This document shows positions 53,530-61,312 of a stretch of DNA of 64,000 bases, in pieces. Location: the NCBI GenBank assembly GCA_937886715.1, contig CAKZZD010000019.1, positions 47,364 to 111,363 on the forward strand, given 5' to 3'. The position numbers and the translations under genes were made by a program. Origin of the DNA: an uncultured Bacteroidales bacterium. GTDB taxonomy: Bacteria; Bacteroidota; Bacteroidia; Bacteroidales; P3. Under the pieces are notes generated by a model. It was not told the origin of the DNA and searched no databases. It worked only from the letters and a program-made list of their open reading frames with translations. Position 1 is the first letter of the stretch. Each line of letters begins with the position of its first letter.

Positions 53530-53973
53530 TTTTACAATCTGATTGAGATTAGAATCACCAGCGAGGCAGACAAAAAAAGAAGTTTTCGGGCCTTTTCGGA
53601 ATCCCCACCCGCCCTGCGCAGCTGGGGCCTTTTCGTGCTTTTCGTGCTTTTCGATGTGGTAGACAAAAAAGAATTTTTCGCGTATTTCGTGTTTTTCGAT
53701 GTTTTCGCAATAGAACCCAAATCGGTCATTAGACCGACGTATTCGTTATGATGCCCCTTTAATCAGGTCTATTCATGTCATATCAGCATTTCTTTCGGCA
53801 TCTTGTCCACATCCCTATCTTGACGTAGCCCGCTACGCCTACGCCAGAGATGCAGCCAATCTGCTCGAAACAAATCCCAATCTGACATAAATCCTAACGA
53901 CCGATTGTGGGTTTGATCGCCCCGCGCAGCTGGGGCGTTTTTCGTGTTTTTTTATCTCAATCAGATTGTAAAA
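53530..53973. repeat. 444-bp element bounded by a perfect 20-bp inverted repeat
   Basis: Left end TTTTACAATCTGATTGAGAT (53530-53549); right end is its exact reverse complement (53954-53973). Inside are two diverged copies of a module containing GCGCAGCTGGGGC and T-rich TTTTCGTG/TTTTCGATG runs; a further copy continues to about 54075. No gene inside. It makes up much of the 873-bp gap between sigma module 2 and trmD. Confidence 0.7.
53716..53911. repeat. Nested 196-bp MITE-like element
   Basis: Imperfect inverted ends: CCCAAATCGGTCATTAG on the left, and TAACGACCGATTGTGGG on the right (reverse complement CCCACAATCGGTCGTTA). It sits inside the larger inverted repeat. No ORF of note and no clear target duplication. 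Confidence 0.45.
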
Positions 53974-54084
53974 AAACTAAAAAGAAATAATCATTCGTGA
54001 TATTCGAGTTATTCGTGTTCCTCAATTGTTGTAGACCAGAAAAAGATTTTTTCGCGATTTTCGCGATTTTCGATGTTCTGGAAT

Positions 54085-54774
54085 TTATAGCTCTTCCCTC
54101 TTCTTCAGCAGCTCCGGCCTCCGTTCCTGCGTGCGCTTGAGGGCCTCTTCCATGCGCCATTGCTCGATCTTGGCGTGGTTGCCGCTCAGCAGCACCTCGG
54201 GCACCTTCCATCCGCGAAACTCCGGCGGCCGCGTGTATTCCGGCGGCGCCACCAGCCCGTCCTGGAACGAGTCGGCCAATGCCGACTGTTCGTCGCCCAG
54301 CACGCCCGGCACCAGCCGCACCACGGCGTCGCAGATCACCGCCACCGCCAGCTCGCCGCCCGTCAGCACATAGTCGCCGATCGAGATCTCGCGCGTGATG
54401 AAATGCTCCCTGATGCGCTCGTCGACGCCTTTGTAGTGGCCGCACAGCACCATCAGGTTCTCCGCCAGCGACAGCTGGTTGGCCAGCGGCTGCGACAGCA
54501 GCTCCCCGTCAGGCGCCGTGTAGATGATGTCGTCGTAGTCTCGCTCCCCCTGCAGCTCTTCGATGCAGTTGGCGATGGGCTCCACGGCCATCACCATGCC
54601 GGCGCCGCCGCCGTAGGGGTAGTCGTCGACAGAACCGTAGCGCGTCAGCGAATAGTCGTGCAGGTCGTGAAACACCACCTCCACCAGGCCCTTTTTCTGG
54701 GCCCGCTTGAGGATCGACTCCTCGAAGAACATGGTCATCATGTTCGGAAACAGCGTCAGGATGTCGAGTCTCAT
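54085..54774 (-). CDS. trmD: tRNA (guanine-37-N1)-methyltransferase
   Basis: 229 aa SPOUT methyltransferase. Typical N-terminus MRLDILTLFPNMM and the knot region LMVLCGHYKGVDERI, then EISIGDYVLTGGELAVAV and QDGLVAPPEYTRPPEFRG. It makes m1G37 in tRNAs. It overlaps the M23 peptidase gene by ATGA, so the two are coupled. Confidence 0.98.
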   Translation of the reverse strand: MRLDILTLFPNMMTMFFEESILKRAQKKGLVEVVFHDLHDYSLTRYGSVDDYPYGGGAGMVMAVEPIANCIEELQGERDYDDIIYTAPDGELLSQPLANQLSLAENLMVLCGHYKGVDERIREHFITREISIGDYVLTGGELAVAVICDAVVRLVPGVLGDEQSALADSFQDGLVAPPEYTRPPEFRGWKVPEVLLSGNHAKIEQWRMEEALKRTQERRPELLKKREEL

Positions 54775-55991
54775 TTCACGCGCAGTTTCTGGCCTTCACG
54801 CAGGATTTTCTTCTCGCTGATGCCGTTGAGCTGGCACAGTTTGCGCACCGTCGTGCCGTGGCGCTGGGCTATCTTGCCCAACGTGTCGCCTTTGCGCACG
54901 GTGTAGTAGGTGCCGCCACCTTTGCCGCTCGCGGCCGTGGCCTGCGGCGGGGTGGCGCTGGCCGACCCGCTCACCTTCAGCCGGTCGCCCGGATGCAGCA
55001 CCTTGCTCTCTTTGATGCCGTTGAGCTGGCACAGCTTGCGCACCGTCGTGCCGTTGCGGCGGGCTATCTTGTCCAGGGTGTCGCCTTTGCGCACACGGTA
55101 CCAGCCGGTGCTGCCGCCGCCACCGCCCGAGTATGTGCCGGTGCCTTTCTTGGCCACCTTGCGGAACGAGGTGGATGTCAGCGTCAGCTGGTCGTTGATC
55201 AGGTCGTGCGTGCTGCAGTCCAGCACGTTTTCGGGGTTCATGGCGTTGCCCATGTAGCGGATCTCGAAGTGCAGATGGCTGCCGAAGCTGCGGCCCGTGT
55301 TGCCGCAGAGGCCGATCACGTCGCCGCTTTTCACCTGCTGGCCCGGCACCACGTTGCGTTTCGACATGTGGGCGTAGTAGGTCTCCAGGCCGTTGTCGTG
55401 GTGGATGATCACCAGGTTGCCGTAGCTGCGGTTGAGCTTCGAGATGCGCACCACGCCGTCGAAGGCGGCGTAGATGGGCTCGCCGGTGGGCAGCGCCAGG
55501 TCGAGGCCGTAGTGGAAACGGCGGCGCCGCGGCCCGAAATGCGACGACGGGCGTGCGCTGTGCGGCGTCGGCCAGGTGAATTTCTCTCCTTTGGCCAGGT
55601 TGCGCAGCTGCAGCACGATGGGTTCGCTCAGGGTGCCCACGTCGAGCTTCGGCATGTGGATCACGGCAGTGTCAAAGCCTTCCCAAAGGATCTCGTCTTC
55701 GCTCTCGGCACCTTCGTCGTTCAGGGTGAAGGTCGGCAGCGGCAACAGCTCTTCGCCGTCACCGTCGTCGGGATTCGACAGCAGGAAGGGGCTCTGGTAC
55801 ATGTAGCTCTCGGTTTCCTGCTGGTCGCGTTCGTCGATCACGATGCCTTTGTATTCTTCGTCTTCGTAGATGACGTCCAGTTTGTTGACTTTGATTTCCG
55901 ATTTCTTCTGTGGGTCGTTGTTCTGCGCCGCAGCCGTCAGGGGCAGGGCTAAGATTGCTGATAACAAGAGGATTCGGCCTATATGTTTCAT
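54771..55991 (-). CDS. M23 metallopeptidase with two LysM domains
   Basis: 406 aa from ATG 55991 (MKHIGRILLLSAILALPLTA then AAQ), a signal peptide. The M23 domain (about 140-260) has zinc/catalytic motifs HYGLDLALPTG and GSHLHFEIRY. Two LysM repeats follow (WYRVRKGDTLDKIARRNGTT and YYTVRKGDTLGKIAQRHGTT), binding peptidoglycan. Predicted periplasmic or surface cell-wall endopeptidase or amidase activator. It has its own promoter and is followed by trmD in overlap. Confidence 0.95.
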   Translation of the reverse strand: MKHIGRILLLSAILALPLTAAAQNNDPQKKSEIKVNKLDVIYEDEEYKGIVIDERDQQETESYMYQSPFLLSNPDDGDGEELLPLPTFTLNDEGAESEDEILWEGFDTAVIHMPKLDVGTLSEPIVLQLRNLAKGEKFTWPTPHSARPSSHFGPRRRRFHYGLDLALPTGEPIYAAFDGVVRISKLNRSYGNLVIIHHDNGLETYYAHMSKRNVVPGQQVKSGDVIGLCGNTGRSFGSHLHFEIRYMGNAMNPENVLDCSTHDLINDQLTLTSTSFRKVAKKGTGTYSGGGGGSTGWYRVRKGDTLDKIARRNGTTVRKLCQLNGIKESKVLHPGDRLKVSGSASATPPQATAASGKGGGTYYTVRKGDTLGKIAQRHGTTVRKLCQLNGISEKKILREGQKLRVK

Positions 55992-56026
55992 GTATCGGGA
56001 AGTCGGTTTATATGATAAAAACGTTG

Positions 56027-56058
56027 CAAAAGTACGGATATTATCCCGTCCGTGCAAG
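56027..56058 (-). promoter_or_regulatory. Promoter for the M23 peptidase-trmD operon
   Basis: On the minus strand CTTG (56058-56055), 20-bp spacer, TACTTTTG (56034-56027), full -7 match; 35 bp before ATG 55991. Confidence 0.6.
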
Positions 56059-56070
56059 TAAAAAAGTCTT

Positions 56071-56105
56071 AAAAAAGCCAAACGCCACAGCCTAAAGGGC
56101 TGGCG
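56071..56105 (-). terminator. Terminator after the C69 dipeptidase gene
   Basis: Minus strand: CGCCAGCC-CTTTA-GGCTGTGGCG hairpin with a 2-nt bulge, then TTTGGCTTTTTT. Confidence 0.6.
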
Positions 56106-56114
56106 TGCGGTGCG

Positions 56115-57806
56115 TTAGGGCTCGCGGATCACATCGCCGTGGTCGTCCACAATCTGGCGGTAGAACCATTCAGGGTAGGGGGGCTGCTGCGGATATTTCA
56201 CCACGCCGGTCTCGCTCTTCTCCAGCTGGCCCTCTTTTTCGTATTTGATGTTGCCGTCGATGTATTTCATCAGCAGCAGCTGGTCCAGCGCCGTCCAGCG
56301 CCGCATCATCTCTTCCGCTTTGTCGTTGCTGAAGCGGTTCAAGGCTCCCGTCAGGCGCTGGTCGTTGTCTTCCTGGGCCCAGCGCTCGGCGTGGCGGCGC
56401 TCCTGCTCCACAAAGCGGCCCTCCAGCGTCTGCTGCACCTTCACCACGTCGCCGATCATGGCGTCGTAGCGCAGGTAGCAGAAGTTGCTCACCCTGTTGA
56501 ACAGCCAGAAGGCCGCCGTGGGCGAGTATTGTGTCATGCTGCCGTTGCCCTCTTCAAAGCACAGCGGCACCTGCGTGATGCCGCAGTAGATGGGCACATA
56601 GCAGGTCGAGTAGGTGTCGTCGACGCCGAACCAGATCACGCCGCCCAGCTTCGACGGCAGCCATCCGCGGCATTGTGCCACAAACGAGAAGCCCGTCTGC
56701 TGTGTGCTGATGGCACGCTCGTGGATGTATTTCTTGCCGTCCACCTCGAAGTCCATAGGCCGCCAGCGGTAGGGGCAGTGGAAGGGGCCCGCGCCCACAT
56801 CTTTCGTCATGTCCATCGGTGTGCCCTCATAGTGGTCGCGCATCAGCGCCATGCAGTCCTGCACGTCGAGTTTGCGGTTGGGCTTCACCCATAGCGGCAG
56901 CCGCTCGGCGTTTTGGTCGCCCATGGCGAACCGCTCATAGCGCTCCATGCCGTCGGCAGCACGGCGGAACATCGAGTACACGCGCGCCTCGCAGGCCCGC
57001 AGCCCCGAGAAGGTCAGCGGGTTGTAGGTGTCGGCATAGCTGAAGTTGGCGTCGCCCTGCGACGTGCCGGCATAGGCGGCGATGCCGCGCTTCTTGGCAA
57101 AGGCGATCACGTCGTCGCTGTAGACGCATTCCACCTCCGCCCGTCCGATTTCTTTGATGTTTTTGCTGCTTAGGCTTTTATACGATTTCTTCTGCTCCTG
57201 TGGGAAGGTGGTGATGCGCGCCTGGTTGGCGTGGCCGCTGATGTAGCCGTCGGGCACGCGACGCGCCACCCACACGGCACCTTTCTCGCTGCCTTTGCTG
57301 GTGATCTCGAAGATCCACACCTCCTTCGGGTCGGCAAGGGAGAAGCTCTCGCCGCCGTCGGCATAGCCGTAGGTGCTCACCAGCTCGTGCATCACCTGGA
57401 TGGCTTCGCGGCAGTTTTTCGCCCGTTGCAGGGCGACGTAGATCAGGTTGCCGTAGTCGATGCCTTCGGCGTTGCCTTTGTCCAGCGGGCTGATGCCGCC
57501 CCACGTCGTCTCGCCGATGGCCAGCTGGTGCTCGTTGATGAAGCCCACCACCTGGTAGGTGTGTGCCGGCTGGGCGATCTCGAGCTGGAATTTCTGCGAG
57601 CCGTAGTTGTACAGCTTCAGCGTCTCGCCGGCACGGTGGTCGGCGGCCGGACAGTAGCGCAGCTGCCCGTAGCGCGTGTGGCTGTCGGCGGCATAGGTGA
57701 TGAAGGTGCTCCCGTCGGTGGTGGCACCTCGCGATACGATGAGGTTGGTGCATGCAAGTCCCTGGGCGGCAATGGCCAGCAGGGCTATGATAAGGGTCTT
57801 TTTCAT
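56115..57806 (-). CDS. C69-family dipeptidase (PepD-like)
   Basis: 563 aa from ATG 57806; longer frames to 58607 are shadows of manA. The signal MKKTLIIALLAIAAQGLA is followed by CTNLIVSRGATTDGSTFITY: the Cys after the cut is the N-terminal nucleophile typical of peptidase family C69/U34. Other family segments: NEHQLAIGETTWGG and GGESFSLADPKEVWIFEI. Likely exported dipeptidase for peptide use. It is 92 bp downstream of manA on the same strand. Confidence 0.93.
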   Translation of the reverse strand: MKKTLIIALLAIAAQGLACTNLIVSRGATTDGSTFITYAADSHTRYGQLRYCPAADHRAGETLKLYNYGSQKFQLEIAQPAHTYQVVGFINEHQLAIGETTWGGISPLDKGNAEGIDYGNLIYVALQRAKNCREAIQVMHELVSTYGYADGGESFSLADPKEVWIFEITSKGSEKGAVWVARRVPDGYISGHANQARITTFPQEQKKSYKSLSSKNIKEIGRAEVECVYSDDVIAFAKKRGIAAYAGTSQGDANFSYADTYNPLTFSGLRACEARVYSMFRRAADGMERYERFAMGDQNAERLPLWVKPNRKLDVQDCMALMRDHYEGTPMDMTKDVGAGPFHCPYRWRPMDFEVDGKKYIHERAISTQQTGFSFVAQCRGWLPSKLGGVIWFGVDDTYSTCYVPIYCGITQVPLCFEEGNGSMTQYSPTAAFWLFNRVSNFCYLRYDAMIGDVVKVQQTLEGRFVEQERRHAERWAQEDNDQRLTGALNRFSNDKAEEMMRRWTALDQLLLMKYIDGNIKYEKEGQLEKSETGVVKYPQQPPYPEWFYRQIVDDHGDVIREP

Positions 57807-57898
57807 CTGCTTCAAAACAAGAAATGGTGTTATGTTCAAGCCCCTCCAGGGGCTGTTTCGGGCTTGGGTGTCGTGGGGGCTGGCTGCCGCCGTCGGGC

Positions 57899-58957
57899 CT
57901 ACAGCCCTTCGCCGTCGCCGACAAAGCGGGCCACCCAGTCGCCTTCCGTCGAGGGGGCGTCGTCCCACCCTTGGGTGTCCACGGTCACCTCCAGCAGCGT
58001 CGCCGCACCTTCGCTGTACAGCTCCACGCTGTCGGCCACCGCCGGCACCAGCACACATTCGCCCACGTGCATCGGCACGATGGTCTCCATGCTCTTCACC
58101 GCTGTCAGCCCCTCCACGCAGATGTAGATCGTGAAGCTGTCGTGGTCTTCGAGGTTTTTCCTGATGGGGGTGTCGAAGGGCAGGATGCGTGTGGTGAAGT
58201 AGGGGCACGCCGCCACGGTGGTGAAGCTGTTCAGCTGTGCCTGGTATTGGGTGTGGGCACGGGGACCCACGCCGTGGAAGTCGATGGCGTCGAGGGCTTC
58301 GGCGGTGTGCAGCTGGCGCAGCTTGCCGTCGGCGTCGCGCCGGTCGTAGTCGTAGATGCGGTAGGTGCAGTCCGACGTCTGCTGTATCTCGGCCACCATC
58401 ATGCCTTTGCCCAAGGCATGCACACGGCCCGCCGGGATGAAGTACACGTCGCCGGCCGTGGGATGCTCTTCGTGCAGCAGCGCCGTCAGGTGCCCTGTGG
58501 CCAGCGCCGCCTGGTATTCTTCGGCGTCGCTGTCGCGGCGGAAGCCGCTGATCACGCGGGCGTCGCTGTCGGCTTCCACCACATACCACATCTCGGTCTT
58601 TCCCCACGGCATGCCGCGCCGCTGCGCCAGCGTGTCGTCGGGGTGCACCTGGATCGACAGGTCCTGCGCCGCGTCGATGAATTTCACCAGCAGCGGAAAG
58701 TCGGTGCCATAGCGGTTGTAGATGCGGTCGCCCACCAGGTCGCCCATATAGATCTCGATGGCTTCGTTCAGCGTGTTCTCCGCCAGGAAACCGTTGGCGA
58801 TGACCGACTCATGGTCTTTCACCGACGACAGCGCCCACAGCTCGCCGCAGTTGGGCAGCGGACTGTAGTCGAAGCCGTAGTCTTTCAGCCTGTTGCCTCC
58901 CCAGATGACCTGCTTGTACATCGGGAGGAACTTCATGGGATAGAGTGCCGATTGCAT
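57899..58957 (-). CDS. manA: Mannose-6-phosphate isomerase, class I
   Basis: 352 aa, cupin-type isomerase. The start MQSALYPMKFLPMYKQVIWG has the usual IWGG; zinc ligands lie in LSIQVHPDD and the HALGKGMMVAEIQQTSD region, and WGKTEMWYVVEA is characteristic. It interconverts mannose-6-P and fructose-6-P, feeding GDP-mannose or mannose catabolism. Located between a small lipoprotein gene (10-bp gap) and the C69 peptidase. Confidence 0.95.
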   Translation of the reverse strand: MQSALYPMKFLPMYKQVIWGGNRLKDYGFDYSPLPNCGELWALSSVKDHESVIANGFLAENTLNEAIEIYMGDLVGDRIYNRYGTDFPLLVKFIDAAQDLSIQVHPDDTLAQRRGMPWGKTEMWYVVEADSDARVISGFRRDSDAEEYQAALATGHLTALLHEEHPTAGDVYFIPAGRVHALGKGMMVAEIQQTSDCTYRIYDYDRRDADGKLRQLHTAEALDAIDFHGVGPRAHTQYQAQLNSFTTVAACPYFTTRILPFDTPIRKNLEDHDSFTIYICVEGLTAVKSMETIVPMHVGECVLVPAVADSVELYSEGAATLLEVTVDTQGWDDAPSTEGDWVARFVGDGEGL

Positions 58958-58967
58958 CGCGGGAGGG

Positions 58968-59174
58968 TCAGTAGGTGCGGGTGGTGTGGCTGTTGGCTTT
59001 GTTGTTGCCGCGCACCTTGATGTTCGATTTCACCTTGGTGGCTTTGTTCGACTGCTGCCGCTCGTACATCATCACCTTCTGGTTGCTTTTGCACGAGGTC
59101 GTCACCGCGCCGCACATCGCCATCACCGCGGCGGCCAGCAATATGGGCATTCCTTTTCTCAGTATTTTCTTCAT
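58968..59174 (-). CDS. Small lipoprotein, 68 aa
   Basis: From ATG 59174: MKKILRKGMPILLAAAVMAM then CGAVTTSCKSNQ. A lipobox-type VTTSC follows a hydrophobic stretch. The mature part is short, basic and Asn/Lys-rich (SNKATKVKSNIKVRGNNKAN). Lies between cysS (32-bp gap) and manA (10-bp gap), leftward. A much longer overlapping frame to 60605 is antisense-type noise over cysS. Function unknown. Confidence 0.7.
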   Translation of the reverse strand: MKKILRKGMPILLAAAVMAMCGAVTTSCKSNQKVMMYERQQSNKATKVKSNIKVRGNNKANSHTTRTY

Positions 59175-59206
59175 GGCTGTATCTGTTTGTATGTTTTGTT
59201 CCGGTG

Positions 59207-60694
59207 TCAATTGATCGTGTAGGTGCTGCCGTCTTTGCCGTCTTTGACGCTGATGCCCAGCGCGCTGAGGGCGTCGCGGATCTTGTCGCTGGTGCCCCAG
59301 TCTTTCTTGGCTTTGGCTTCGGCACGCATCTCCAGGATCATCTGCATCAGGCCGTCCACCACGGCGCTGTGGTCCGTCGAGGCTTCGTCTTTCATGCCCA
59401 GGATGCCGAACAGGAAGGTGTCGAACACGCCCTTCAGCTCGTCGATGTCGGCCTGCGTCAGGCTGGCTTTGCCGTCGTGGGCGGTGTTGATCAGCTTGGC
59501 GGCGTCGAACAGGTGGCTGATCACGATCGGGGTGTTGAAGTCGTCGTTCATGGCTTCGTAGCAGCGTGTGCGGTAGGCCGCCACATCGGCTGTCGAGCTC
59601 TTGGCGGCGGTCAGCCGTCCCAAGGTCTTGTAGGCCTCCAGCAGCTTGCTGTAGCCCTTCTCGGCGGCCTGCAGCGCTTCGTTGCTGAAGTCCACCGTCG
59701 AACGGTAGTGCGCCTGCAGGATGAAGAAGCGTATCGTCATCGGCGAATAGGCCTGCTCGAGCATCTCTTTGCCGTCTTTGTCTTTGTGGCTGCCGGCGAA
59801 GAATTCGTCCAGCGTGATGAAGTTGCCCAGCGATTTGCCCATCTTCTGTCCGTTGATGGTGATCATGTTGTTGTGCATCCAGTAGCGGCAGGGGCCGTGG
59901 CCGGTGACGGCACATTGCTGTGCGATCTCGCTCTCGTGGTGCGGGAACATCAGGTCCATGCCACCGCCGTGGATGTCGAAGGTCTCGCCCAGATATTTGG
60001 TGCCCATGGCGGTGCACTCGGTGTGCCAGCCGGGGAATCCGTCGCTCCAGGGCGACGGCCACCGCATGATGTGCTCCGGCTGCGCTTTCTTCCACAGCGC
60101 AAAGTCGCCGCTGAAGCGTTTCTCGTCCTGGCCGTCCAGCTCGCGCGTGGTGCTCAGCATCTCGTCGATCACACGACCGCTCAGCTGGCCGTATTTGTGG
60201 GTGTCTTCCTGATATTTGCGCACGTCGAAGTATACGCTGCCGTGGCTCACATAGGCGTAGCCTGCGTCCAGGATCTTCTGCACCAGGGCGATCTGCTCGA
60301 TGATGTGGCCGCTGGCATGCGGCTCGATGCTGGGCGGCAGCACGTTCAGACGCTCCATGGCGGCATGGTAGCGGTTGGTGTAGTATTGCGCCACCTCCAT
60401 GGGCTCCAGCTGCTCCAGCCGCGCCTTCTTGGCAATCTTGTCCTCGCCTTCGTCGGCGTCGTGCTCCAGGTGCCCCACGTCGGTGATGTTGCGCACATAG
60501 CGCACCTTGTAGCCCAGGTGCAGCAGGTAGCGGTACACGATGTCGAAGGTGATCGCCGGCCGCGCATGGCCCAGATGGCCGTCGCCATAGACGGTGGGTC
60601 CGCACACATACATGCCCACACGCCCTTCGGTGATCGGACGGAAGAGCTCTTTCTGCCGGCTTAAGGTATTATAAATCAACAGTTGTTGTTCCAT
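59207..60694 (-). CDS. cysS: Cysteinyl-tRNA synthetase
   Basis: 495 aa from ATG 60694 (MEQQLLIYNTLSRQKELFRP). Class I motifs: HIGH-like GDGHLGHARP and KMSKS-like NGQKMGKSLGN; zinc ligands in VGMYVCGPTVYGDGHLGH and MFPHHESEIAQQCAV. Full length. Its -7 box lies just upstream. Heads a leftward series with the small lipoprotein and manA. Confidence 0.97.
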   Translation of the reverse strand: MEQQLLIYNTLSRQKELFRPITEGRVGMYVCGPTVYGDGHLGHARPAITFDIVYRYLLHLGYKVRYVRNITDVGHLEHDADEGEDKIAKKARLEQLEPMEVAQYYTNRYHAAMERLNVLPPSIEPHASGHIIEQIALVQKILDAGYAYVSHGSVYFDVRKYQEDTHKYGQLSGRVIDEMLSTTRELDGQDEKRFSGDFALWKKAQPEHIMRWPSPWSDGFPGWHTECTAMGTKYLGETFDIHGGGMDLMFPHHESEIAQQCAVTGHGPCRYWMHNNMITINGQKMGKSLGNFITLDEFFAGSHKDKDGKEMLEQAYSPMTIRFFILQAHYRSTVDFSNEALQAAEKGYSKLLEAYKTLGRLTAAKSSTADVAAYRTRCYEAMNDDFNTPIVISHLFDAAKLINTAHDGKASLTQADIDELKGVFDTFLFGILGMKDEASTDHSAVVDGLMQMILEMRAEAKAKKDWGTSDKIRDALSALGISVKDGKDGSTYTIN

Positions 60695-60715
60695 GTCGTA
60701 GATTATTTGCTGCTG

Positions 60716-60723
60716 CAAAATTA
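60716..60723 (-). promoter_or_regulatory. Promoter -7 box for cysS
   Basis: Reads TAATTTTG on the minus strand (TAnnTTTG), 22 bp before ATG 60694; no clear -33 element. Confidence 0.5.
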
Positions 60724-60945
60724 CTATTTTTTTTCCGCTCGCGCGTTTTTTTAGAAATTGTTTTGATTTTTTGATGAGAATTATTGGACATAGAACCGAG
60801 GGATTTTTTTACAGTATTGAGGGCGCAATGGGGTTCCATTGTAACCGAGAAACTGTGAAAAAAGCACCGATTATATGGCATAAGAATATCATTGGATAAA
60901 TTCAAAACAGTTTCTTAGTATTCTTTTTGAATTTCTCCCCCTCCA

Positions 60946-61269
60946 TCATTCCATCATCTTCAGTCCTACCACCGACGCAATCAGCGTGGTGACGAAGAAG
61001 ATGCGCCAGAAGGTGGCCGGCTCGTGGAACACGAAGATGCCCACCAGCACCGACCCTACGGCGCCGATGCCGGTCCACACGGGGTAGGCCGTGCCGATGG
61101 GGATGGTCTGTGTGGCACGGGCCAGCAGCACCGCACTCAGCACGTACATCACGGCGAAGGCCGCCATCCATTCCCAGTAGGGCAGCCCTGTCAGACCCTT
61201 GGTCTTCCCAAGGCAGAAGGCGAAGCCCACTTCGCAGCATCCGGCCAGTATGAGGATGATCCAGCTCAT
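60946..61269 (-). CDS. Small multidrug resistance (SMR/SugE-type) transporter
   Basis: 107 aa from ATG 61269 (MSWIILILAGCCEVGFAFCL), four membrane helices. Conserved Glu in the first helix (CCEVGFA) and ARATQTIPIGTAYPVWTGIG identify the SMR family; the MSWIILxxAG start is closer to SugE/Gdx guanidinium exporters than to EmrE. An upstream ATG at 61341 would add 24 polar residues and is less likely. Followed by an AT-rich gap of about 250 bp to cysS with nothing else seen. Confidence 0.92.
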   Translation of the reverse strand: MSWIILILAGCCEVGFAFCLGKTKGLTGLPYWEWMAAFAVMYVLSAVLLARATQTIPIGTAYPVWTGIGAVGSVLVGIFVFHEPATFWRIFFVTTLIASVVGLKMME

Positions 61270-61312
61270 GGTAAGTGTCCGTTGTCTTGTCTGTTCGTTC
61301 ATGGGGTTGTCG

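Noticed and set aside
56115..58607. 830-codon frame extending the C69 dipeptidase upstream
   Set aside because: The part before ATG 57806 is an out-of-frame reading of manA; the signal peptide and N-terminal Cys fix the start at 57806.
58968..60605. 545-codon frame overlapping cysS on the same strand
   Set aside because: Only its last 68 codons (from ATG 59174) form a plausible lipoprotein; the rest is an out-of-frame reading of cysS.
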